In this document: in pieces, positions 1 through 6,987 of the stretch
Position numbering within the stretch: position 1 is the stretch's first letter
Layout: each line of letters begins with the position of its first letter
Assembly: GCA_017635515.1 (NCBI GenBank)
Contig: JAGBLH010000012.1
Coordinates: 1 to 46,286 of the forward strand
Direction of reading: 5' to 3'
Length of the DNA: 46,286 nucleotides
Source of the DNA: Selenomonas sp.
Lineage (GTDB): Bacteria > Bacillota > Negativicutes > Selenomonadales > Selenomonadaceae
The notes under the pieces: model-generated
What the model was told of the DNA's origin: nothing
The model's database searches: none
The model's input: only the letters and a program-made list of their open reading frames with translations
Position numbers and translations under genes: made by a program

Positions 1-463
1 CTACCGGAACACTGAGCATAAGACTTACGAAGCAATGGCCATTGACGTAGGCACTGCCTGTATGCATGGCATGGTCGAACAACTTTGAGACAAAATCAAA
101 GCACTGCCCAGCTTTGGCAACGATGGTATCGTCAACGCTCAGGAACAGCGGCGCATCTGCCAAGTCGGAAGGTATGGCTGACAGAGCCCTGCGGATAGTA
201 TGACTGACCCAGGAAGAGTCATCCACCGTGCATGTCTTTAAGGCTCGATAGTAGCTGTTCAGAGAACCTGGCATCAGCGAAAGATGGAACCTTCTATGCA
301 TCCAGCGTATCGAGGGGATGGATTCAAATGCAAGCATGGCAAGTACGATGCCACAAAGCAGGCTACGCATGGGGCGGGTAGCTTCATGGAAGTATGCCGC
401 AAAATGCTCATTCAAGGCAGATACCATAGACATCAGGTTGAGATTGCTGTATAATGACTTCAT
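1..463 (-). CDS. DDE transposase, N-terminal part (runs off left edge)
   Basis: An open frame of 154 codons reads leftward from ATG at 463-461 to the window edge with no stop. A strong Shine-Dalgarno (AAAGGAGG, complement of 472-479) precedes the ATG. The N-terminal ~100 residues look helical and basic (for example SIRWMHRRFHLSLMPGS). Then comes FLSVDDTIVAKAG, which matches the first catalytic Asp block of IS4/IS701-like DDE transposases, followed by FDHA and NGHCFVSLML as in those families. This suggests the 5' third of an insertion sequence whose right end lies between 464 and about 570. I could not define its terminal inverted repeat. The exact IS family is uncertain because the other catalytic residues lie outside the window. 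Confidence 0.75.
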   Translation of the reverse strand, partial: MKSLYSNLNLMSMVSALNEHFAAYFHEATRPMRSLLCGIVLAMLAFESIPSIRWMHRRFHLSLMPGSLNSYYRALKTCTVDDSSWVSHTIRRALSAIPSDLADAPLFLSVDDTIVAKAGQCFDFVSKLFDHAMHTGSAYVNGHCFVSLMLSVPV

Positions 464-573
464 CGCGCGAACCTCCTTTGCGTAGATGGGGTGTGGTAAT
501 TTCATCTTACACTAAAGGGGGGATTTGCGCGATATTTTTTTCAATCAGAAAAGTTGTAAAGTGGTGTAACAGT

Positions 574-604
574 AAAAGCCAAGCGTATTATTAGCGCTTG
601 GCTT
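574..604 (-). terminator. Rho-independent terminator of the XRE gene
   Basis: A 10-bp stem (AAGCCAAGCG / CGCTTGGCTT) with a 9-nt loop is followed on the minus strand by TTTTAC. It lies 40 bp past the stop of the minus-strand XRE gene. Confidence 0.7.
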
Positions 605-643
605 ATTTGTGTGTAAATTTATATATGATTATGAAACGTGATG

Positions 644-1042
644 CTAGTGGGAATCTCTTATATCCAGGTTGCTGGAAGCGTTGTTTGTGTCAGGCTGCAG
701 TTCGTGGGCAAGCTTCAAGATATATTCCTTCAAGAATTTGCGCTTATCTGGTGATAGGGCCAGATACATATTGATGATGGTACGGTCAGCATCGTCTATG
801 CTGCTATCGTCCCATGAGGGCTGCAGTTCATTGAGCCTTTGCGGCCCCTCTCCAGTTCGCAGCCATTCTGCCCGTACCTGATAGGCCTGGCTGATGAGAT
901 AGATGCTTTGTTCTGATACGCTACGATTCCCATTCTCATATAATCCTATCGCCGCTTGCTTCAAGCCTATGCGCTGGCCAAATTCTGTCTGGCTCATTTT
1001 TAGCTCTTTACGAAGTAACTTGATACGTTCACCGATAGTCAA
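644..1042 (-). CDS. XRE-family helix-turn-helix repressor (phage CI type)
   Basis: This is a 132-residue DNA-binding protein. Residues ~1-60 form a classic XRE/Cro-CI helix-turn-helix (IGERIKLLRKELKMSQTEF, then QAAIGLYENG as recognition helix). AEWLRTGEGP follows, a sequence typical of phage-type repressors, and then a short acidic and helical C-terminus. I place the start at TTG 1042-1040, because AGGAGGGG sits 7 nt before it; an in-frame TTG 21 nt upstream would place the Shine-Dalgarno inside the coding region. No protease or dimerisation domain of the LexA/CI S24 type is present. It faces a 62-codon reading frame across a region with repeated TTGCAA sites, which may be its operators (inference). 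Confidence 0.85.
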   Translation of the reverse strand: MTIGERIKLLRKELKMSQTEFGQRIGLKQAAIGLYENGNRSVSEQSIYLISQAYQVRAEWLRTGEGPQRLNELQPSWDDSSIDDADRTIINMYLALSPDKRKFLKEYILKLAHELQPDTNNASSNLDIRDSH

Positions 1043-1086
1043 AGAGAATCCCCTCCTATTCAAATATTAGCATATAAAATCCTACG

Positions 1087-1313
1087 TTGCAATTATATTA
1101 GGGTGTGTTGATTAATTCACTAAGCCCATCTTCGCGTATCTTGACTGTCCCTGCTGCGTTGACAAATCCTCGACATAGCACCGCTATGCCTCTGGTTTGT
1201 CGCCTTGCAATGGAGAGCCAATCTACGCAAATCTGGGCCAAGTTCATTTAATCAACACGCCCTAGTTGCATGGTTGCATAAAATATTGCAATGTAGTAGA
1301 ATTAATATTGCAA
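1087..1313. promoter_or_regulatory. Repeated TTGCAW sites between divergent XRE gene and small ORF
   Basis: TTGCAA occurs at 1087-1092, 1286-1291 and 1308-1313, and TTGCAT at 1266-1271 and 1274-1279. The last two TTGCAA copies sit in a longer shared string, ATATTGCAATG. The sites flank the foldback element and would be close together without it. A TATAAT-like -10 for the XRE gene lies on the minus strand at 1097-1092. Autoregulatory operators are the natural guess but are unproven. Confidence 0.35.
1099..1264. mobile_element. MITE-like foldback element, ~166 bp, TA ends
   Basis: The whole segment is one long imperfect inverted repeat. The left end reads TAGGGTGTGTTGATTAA and the right end is its near-exact complement, TTAATCAACACGCCCTA. 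The similarity continues through both arms to a central perfect hairpin (CATAGC ACC GCTATG). There is no coding capacity. The TA at each end could be a target duplication of the IS630/Tc1 type. It appears to be inserted in the shared upstream region of the XRE gene and the 1324 ORF, and may change their promoters. Confidence 0.75.
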
Positions 1314-1323
1314 TGCAGGACTT

Positions 1324-1512
1324 ATGGAGGCGGCAGGCGTGGAGAAAAGCGAAATCTTAATGATGCTAGAAGAAAATACGGGGGAGAAGGAAGTACGGGA
1401 GGTGTTGCCATTTCTCTCGGTGGCTCAAAAGGAACGTATCATCGGTTTTGCTACATGCCTGTTTCTTCTTCAAGAGAAGGAAAGAGCAGGAGAAGGATAT
1501 CTATATCATTGA
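1324..1512 (+). CDS. Small hypothetical ORF opposite the XRE gene
   Basis: This is a possible 62-residue protein with no family I recognise. It is acidic and helical at the N-terminus (MEAAGVEKSEILMMLEENTGEKE). A stretch LPFLSVAQKERIIGFATCLFLLQEK follows that recalls the C-terminal helices of some phage-repressor accessory proteins. Its position opposite the XRE repressor, behind the TTGCAA repeats, suggests a Cro-like or repressor-controlled partner, but this is only context. The Shine-Dalgarno is weak (GCAGGA only 3 nt ahead), and a longer frame overlaps it in another phase. It may not be translated. Confidence 0.35.
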   Translation: MEAAGVEKSEILMMLEENTGEKEVREVLPFLSVAQKERIIGFATCLFLLQEKERAGEGYLYH

Positions 1513-1661
1513 GGAGTGGCTATAACTCAGAGTTTCAAGACATTGGCCGAACTGGCTGAAGAAATTTGCCATGCGGTATAAATGTTGTAAGTTGCTGATG
1601 ATTTACTGTGCTAAAAAATGTTTTTGAATGATTTGCAGATATTGATTAGGGGAGATGCGCG

Positions 1662-2915
1662 ATGACTAGTCTCGCTAAGGGGAGGCTGATACTTTACGGA
1701 CGTGGGCTCATTGCTGAAGAATATTGCCGCTATTTGGAGGGGCGTGGCCGGGGTGGGGAGATAGCCGCCTTTGCTGTAACCAACTTGAAAGGGCAGGGAG
1801 AAACTTATTGCGGCAGGCCCTGCATGGAGATAGGAGAAGCCCTGGCAAAGTTTCCTGAGGCGGAAGTGACTCTGGCTCTGCAGGAAAAGTATCACAGGGA
1901 AGTACTTGAGCTGCTAAAGGGATTGGGAGTAATTCCCAAGGAAATTATCGGTCTCCATCGCATGGCAGAGCTTTTGGGAGATCAGGGTATAAGGGAAATC
2001 AGCGCTGCCTGCCCGGAGCTAACGGTCAGCAGGAATCCCTATGATTATTCCATGCTGAAAATAGTGGATAAAGCGCACCCTGAACGCCGCTTCACCTTCT
2101 ACCCCATGACCCAGGTTCCCTTGCCACCGGAAGAACTGGAAAAACTCCGGCACATTGTAAAAATCTTTTCCCTGGAGGGGAAGGTGGACCGCGAAGCGGT
2201 GGGTGAGGTGTTGTTCATAGCTATGGCAACCTCACAAAAGGATGCCGTAGTCTCCCAGGATACCCTGCCAGCATACGTTCACTCCGTCTTGGGGGGCGCT
2301 GTACGCTACACGGGGCCTCGCTCTGGGGAAATATACTACGATGATGAGCATACAGATAATATCTCCGCTTACAACAACTTATATTCCGAGCTGACTGTTG
2401 CTCATTGGCTGTGGCAGAAAGCACCAAAAGCCAATTACCTTGGCCTCTGTCACTATCGTCGCCACTTTGTGCTAACGGAGGAGCTAAAGAAGAAACTGGC
2501 GGCAGGCACCGTGGATGTGCTGCTGACTGCCCCGCGACTGACCTTCCCCAGTGTCCATACCTACTTCGCAGAGCTCCCTGTCACCACCATGGACGAAATA
2601 GATTTTCAAGTAATGCTTGATTTTATAGAGAAGGCGGATTCTGAGTTGGCGGAGTTTGCAAGGGACTATCTGGAGAAGCAGATACACTTCCCCAATAATA
2701 TGCTGATTGCCAAAAGGGAGATTTACCTGGCCTACTGTCGCTTTATGTTTGGTGTCCTGCGGGGCATGCAGAGGAAATATGACGGTGCGGGAATCAAGCG
2801 GCTGGACAGATATTTGGGATATGTGGGGGAATTGCTGACAACTGTGTATTTTGCTTACCACTGCGACAGGTGGCGGACAGAATATATAGATTATCAGCTG
2901 TTGAAAGAGATTTAA
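1662..2915 (+). CDS. DUF4422 family glycan-biosynthesis protein with N-terminal Rossmann-like module
   Basis: This is a 417-residue protein in two parts. Residues ~7-100 begin GRLILYGRGLIAEEYCRYL and look like a small Rossmann-type module also found in the next three genes. Residues ~185-417 match DUF4422, a putative glycosyltransferase family from capsule and exopolysaccharide clusters. Marks are NISAYNNLYSELTVAHWLW (234-251), GLCHYRRHF (261-269) and PNNMLIAK (344-351). The usual DUF4422 protein lacks the front module, so this is a fusion. The ATG has AGGGGAG upstream. The gene opens the glycan cluster, 10 bp ahead of the first GT2. Substrate and linkage cannot be told. No membrane segment is seen, so it is probably cytoplasmic. 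Confidence 0.8.
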   Translation: MTSLAKGRLILYGRGLIAEEYCRYLEGRGRGGEIAAFAVTNLKGQGETYCGRPCMEIGEALAKFPEAEVTLALQEKYHREVLELLKGLGVIPKEIIGLHRMAELLGDQGIREISAACPELTVSRNPYDYSMLKIVDKAHPERRFTFYPMTQVPLPPEELEKLRHIVKIFSLEGKVDREAVGEVLFIAMATSQKDAVVSQDTLPAYVHSVLGGAVRYTGPRSGEIYYDDEHTDNISAYNNLYSELTVAHWLWQKAPKANYLGLCHYRRHFVLTEELKKKLAAGTVDVLLTAPRLTFPSVHTYFAELPVTTMDEIDFQVMLDFIEKADSELAEFARDYLEKQIHFPNNMLIAKREIYLAYCRFMFGVLRGMQRKYDGAGIKRLDRYLGYVGELLTTVYFAYHCDRWRTEYIDYQLLKEI

Positions 2916-2925
2916 GGGAGAATTT

Positions 2926-4308
2926 ATGCCGGAGATATCAGTGATTATACCTGTTTACAATACCTCTGCGTACCTGCAAGAGTGTGTGGATAGTGTACTG
3001 GCTCAGACTTATCAAGATTTTGAGATCATTCTGGTTGATGATTGTTCCACGGACAATAGCCTGGCTCTGGCCAGGCTATTGTATGGGCATAATAACAAGG
3101 TCCAGATTATTCACCGTGAAAAGAATGGTACAGCAGGTGCTGCCAGAAATGAGGGATTAAAGCGGGCGAAGGGGAAGTACATAGCTTTTATTGACAGCGA
3201 TGACCTTTTCCTGCCACAGGCTCTGGAATATCTCTATAGAAGGGCGGAGGAATACCATGCCGATGTGGTTCATTCGGCAGGCTGTCTGCTGCCCAATGGG
3301 GATATGGAACACATCAGGGTAGAGGACGATTTTCGTACCTTGATTTTTGATCAACTGCCAGTGCTGAAGGGAGAGGAGTGCGTTCCCTTCGACCCAGCCC
3401 TGCGTACGGGACTGTGGGCAGAGAGAAAGCTGTCTGGTGGTGTGGTGCACAATATCTACAAACGAGCCTTCCTCAACGAGCATGAGTTGCGCTTTGAGGA
3501 GGATATTGTGCCGGGTCAAGATGTGATGTTTCTTTTCCGCTGTGTATTTTACGCGCCTGTCTATGTGAGAATACCGGAGATTTTCTACATCTACCGCAGG
3601 CCTGACTCCTCTGTTACTAGAACCAAACGTGATGCCCATTTTTTGGCACAGCTAGTGGAAAATATGGTTAAGAAAGTCCGCTGCCTTGACCACTATATGG
3701 GAGAAATCGAATATTTCCGAGCGCACCCAGATGAAAAAGAAAAGGTGCGGGAGTGTGTGGTGCTGGACACAGACCCGTTCTTCGTGCAGGAATGTTATCG
3801 GAGGGACGGCAGTGTCGAGGGGGATATGTCGGAAGTACGGCAAGCCATGGAACGGATTTTTGGCAGGGATGCCTGGCTGGCCGAATATTATTTCCATGCC
3901 TATCACAGGAAAAACCAGACGAATAGGCCAGGACGAGGCATGCAGATGAGCTACATGTTCCCATGGCACCTTTTCCAGGAGCACAGCCGCGTAGTGATTT
4001 ATGGGGCAGGAGAAGTAGGGAAGTGCTTTTATGAACAGGCTATTCGGTTTGATTATGTTGATATTGTGGGGATAGTGGACAGGAATGCTGATGACATCAA
4101 TACCATGGGAATTCCTGTGCAAAAAGTTGAAAGTATAAAAAAATTAGCCTATGACTACGTATTGATATCAATTATAAATGAAAAAGCTGCATGGCAAATT
4201 AGGGACAATTTGCAAAATATGGATATCGAAAAAAACAAAATTTTATGGGATGGAAGCAACTACTCTATAGATGATTATTATAGAAATATTTTCTTCAGAC
4301 ATCTATAA
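2926..4308 (+). CDS. GT2 glycosyltransferase with C-terminal Rossmann-like module
   Basis: This is a 460-residue family 2 glycosyltransferase. The GT-A fold starts at residue 3 (ISVIIPVYNTSAYL), with EIILVDDCSTDNS for nucleotide binding (33-45) and the metal-binding DSDD at 90-93. Such enzymes move a sugar from a nucleotide donor onto a glycan. Residues ~354-442 hold a second domain (SRVVIYGAGEVGKCFYEQ, then DIVGIVDRNADD). It resembles the sugar- or nucleotide-binding N-domain of PglD-type proteins and recurs in the neighbouring genes. The base composition becomes AT-rich near the 3' end. It lies 10 bp after the DUF4422 gene with GGGAGAA as ribosome site, so it is probably the same operon. 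Donor and acceptor are unknown. Confidence 0.85.
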   Translation: MPEISVIIPVYNTSAYLQECVDSVLAQTYQDFEIILVDDCSTDNSLALARLLYGHNNKVQIIHREKNGTAGAARNEGLKRAKGKYIAFIDSDDLFLPQALEYLYRRAEEYHADVVHSAGCLLPNGDMEHIRVEDDFRTLIFDQLPVLKGEECVPFDPALRTGLWAERKLSGGVVHNIYKRAFLNEHELRFEEDIVPGQDVMFLFRCVFYAPVYVRIPEIFYIYRRPDSSVTRTKRDAHFLAQLVENMVKKVRCLDHYMGEIEYFRAHPDEKEKVRECVVLDTDPFFVQECYRRDGSVEGDMSEVRQAMERIFGRDAWLAEYYFHAYHRKNQTNRPGRGMQMSYMFPWHLFQEHSRVVIYGAGEVGKCFYEQAIRFDYVDIVGIVDRNADDINTMGIPVQKVESIKKLAYDYVLISIINEKAAWQIRDNLQNMDIEKNKILWDGSNYSIDDYYRNIFFRHL

Positions 4309-4353
4309 GGATGTTTTAAAATTTATTAAACATAAAAATGAGGAGCAGGAAAA

Positions 4354-6963
4354 ATGTTTCAGGATATCAAGGTTTCAATAATTATACCGGCTTATAATGC
4401 AGAAAGGTATTTGCGGCAGGCACTGGATAGTGCAGTCCAGCAGACACTGCCAGATGTTGAAGTTATCTGTGTAGATGATGGTTCAGTTGATGGTACGACC
4501 GATATTATCAAGGAGTATGAAAATAAGTACGAGAACTTCAACTCGATTTACTTCAAGGAGCGACGTGGCACACTGGCGGCTCGCGTTGAAGGTGTAAAAG
4601 TTGCCAAAGGTCAGTACATGATGTTTTTGGATGCAGATGATTATTTGAGTCGCCGTGCCTGTGAGCTGGCCTTTGGAAAAATTCAAGAAGAACAAGTTGA
4701 CATCGTGCATTTTATAACTAAGGTTGTAAACTGTAACAATCTTTCCGAGAAGAAGTTAAATGGTATGGCGAGAGATATGCGTCCTCTTGATACAACTTTG
4801 AGAGGATACGATGTTTTTAAGGCCTGCTATATTGATAAGCTTTATGAGCATACTTCAGTATCAAACAAAATTTTCAGGAGTGAGGTCTGTCAGCGTGCGA
4901 TAAAACACCTGAAAGATGGTTTTTTTCCTCGTTGCCAAGATTTCTATATGTATTTCTTTTTGACACGAGAAGCAGATAGTTACTACGGTTATATGAGTGA
5001 GCCTTTGTATTACTATTGTGCTGGGCGTGGCGTGTATGGGGCAATTACTGTAGACTTGGAACAATTTGACAGGCTGTGCAGTCGTGCAAATGTTATAAGT
5101 GCATTGGTCGAATATGCTGAAAACCAGTCTGATGGAAAGGAAATCATAGCATCTATTTCTGATAATCGACAGCGTTGGTTTCATGATTGCTTTGTACGCT
5201 ATGAACGCCATTTAGTAAATGCCAGACAGGAAGAGATAGCCTCTGTTTTGCTGAAGTATTGGTCTGCAGAGGAAATTGTAGAAGAAATTTCTGCTGGTCA
5301 TTGGGAAGATCAAAGTTCTCTGCTGGGACTTTTGCGTCCTTTTCGCCAGAAACTTCCCCTGCCAGAGCAGGGGCGGCCGCTGCGCCTGATTTTTTATTAC
5401 AACAAATTCCGCTATGGCGGTATTGGACGCGTGATTTCTGTGCTGATGCCGCTTTTGCTTCAGGCGGGGCATCAGGTGCTGCTGGTGACGCGTGAGGAGC
5501 CGACTGGTGATGATTACGCTTTGCCTGAGGGGGTGGAGCGGCGAGTTATTTATCCCCCACTGGCAGGACCGCGTGATGTTAAGGCATTGCCTAAGCGTAT
5601 GAGTGATTGGCGACGCATCGTAGAAGATTTTGGGCCGGATTATGTACTGCATAATGACTGGGCCGACAGATTTTTGCTATGGGATGTATTTTATTTACAG
5701 TTATTGGGTGTGAAATGTATTGTTCATGCGCACAGCTGTGCATCTATACCTGCCGTGAACTATCAGTTAAATTGGCGTCGAATGCTGGATTCATATGAGC
5801 TGGCCGCTGGTATGGCATGCTTGTCCGAGGCGGATAGGTTTGTGCTGTCTGCCTATAATTCTAATGTGCATTTTATCCATAATCCGATAGCAGAGGAACT
5901 GAGGCAGTTGGTATCTGATGCCAGGATTGGCCATCAGATTCTTTGGGTAGGAAGATTTGAGCTCAACAAACGTCCCTGGTTGGCCATAGAGATAATGCGA
6001 AAAGTTGTGGAACAGATACCTGATGCGCACATGATTATGTTGGGGAATGGAGTCGAGAGCATAATTGATAGATGCAAGGCTCTGTGCCAGAAATACAGGC
6101 TGGAAAAAAATATCACCTTTGCTGGCTATCATGTAGATGTGGAACCATATTGGCAACGGGCCTCACTTCATCTATTAACCTCAGAAATCGAGGGATACTC
6201 TATGGTACTTATTGAAGCAAAAGCTCATGGTGTGCCGACAGTGATGGACGATTTGAGTTATCTGGCGACAGCCCAACCCCAAACAGGTGTGACTTTGGTG
6301 CCAGGCTTGGATGCACAAATTGCAGCGGATAGCATAGTGGATTTAATGACGAATGAGGCAGCTTGGTTACGGGAATCTGAAGAGGCATTGGCAGCGTTCA
6401 AGGCACTAGAGAAGTTTGACCATGTGGTAGCTTGGGAGCAACTGCTTAGAGGAGAATGCCAGCCTCTAGCAGATGTAACCGTCGGCTATACGGCAGTGCG
6501 TGCCGTAATCAAGCATCATCTCATGGGAATATTTGATGTTAGGGCTAAAAATGAAGCGACACTATGCGACCTTAGGAAAAAACATGCTCAGGAGATTGCT
6601 GACATTAAAAAGCAGGGGGAGGCAGAGGCGAGCAAGCTAAAAAAATCTCATGTTTCAGACCTAAAAAAGATAAAGGAAGATAATGCAAAGCATTTGCGGA
6701 GATTTGCTGCAGAGGTGCAGGGAACGAAATTTATATATGGGGCCAAATATGCGGCACTAGTGAGAAAATATAAAGTTGATATGATCGTTGAAGAAAATAG
6801 TAAGTTTTGGGGTGAGATGATGATGGGGGTACCGGTATGCAGTACGCAACTATTATCATCAATTGAGCAGCCAACGATAGTGTTTGCTCCTGAAAAGCAT
6901 ATAGCTGAATTGCAAAAAAAATACCATAGCAGCGAATTGACATTTCTTCCGATAGTGGATTGA
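4354..6963 (+). CDS. Bifunctional GT2-GT4 glycosyltransferase with coiled coil
   Basis: This is an 869-residue fusion. Residues 5-~230 are a GT2 domain (VSIIIPAYNAERYL; DDGSVDGT 41-48; DADD 93-96). Residues ~340-705 are a GT-B GT4 domain: LRLIFYYNKFRYGGIGRV opens the first Rossmann half, and SEIEGYSMVLIEA near residue 612 is the E-x7-E donor-binding motif. A lysine/glutamate-rich heptad stretch (~730-785) predicts a coiled coil. The last ~80 residues (FIYGAKYAALVRKY ... MMGVPVCSTQLL) look like another copy of the module shared in this cluster, with a weak glycine motif. The enzyme could add two successive sugars. GAGGAGC precedes the ATG. The DNA is AT-rich, suggesting transfer. Confidence 0.85.
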   Translation: MFQDIKVSIIIPAYNAERYLRQALDSAVQQTLPDVEVICVDDGSVDGTTDIIKEYENKYENFNSIYFKERRGTLAARVEGVKVAKGQYMMFLDADDYLSRRACELAFGKIQEEQVDIVHFITKVVNCNNLSEKKLNGMARDMRPLDTTLRGYDVFKACYIDKLYEHTSVSNKIFRSEVCQRAIKHLKDGFFPRCQDFYMYFFLTREADSYYGYMSEPLYYYCAGRGVYGAITVDLEQFDRLCSRANVISALVEYAENQSDGKEIIASISDNRQRWFHDCFVRYERHLVNARQEEIASVLLKYWSAEEIVEEISAGHWEDQSSLLGLLRPFRQKLPLPEQGRPLRLIFYYNKFRYGGIGRVISVLMPLLLQAGHQVLLVTREEPTGDDYALPEGVERRVIYPPLAGPRDVKALPKRMSDWRRIVEDFGPDYVLHNDWADRFLLWDVFYLQLLGVKCIVHAHSCASIPAVNYQLNWRRMLDSYELAAGMACLSEADRFVLSAYNSNVHFIHNPIAEELRQLVSDARIGHQILWVGRFELNKRPWLAIEIMRKVVEQIPDAHMIMLGNGVESIIDRCKALCQKYRLEKNITFAGYHVDVEPYWQRASLHLLTSEIEGYSMVLIEAKAHGVPTVMDDLSYLATAQPQTGVTLVPGLDAQIAADSIVDLMTNEAAWLRESEEALAAFKALEKFDHVVAWEQLLRGECQPLADVTVGYTAVRAVIKHHLMGIFDVRAKNEATLCDLRKKHAQEIADIKKQGEAEASKLKKSHVSDLKKIKEDNAKHLRRFAAEVQGTKFIYGAKYAALVRKYKVDMIVEENSKFWGEMMMGVPVCSTQLLSSIEQPTIVFAPEKHIAELQKKYHSSELTFLPIVD

Positions 6964-6987
6964 TGATAATAGAGGGGGAGTATTAGA

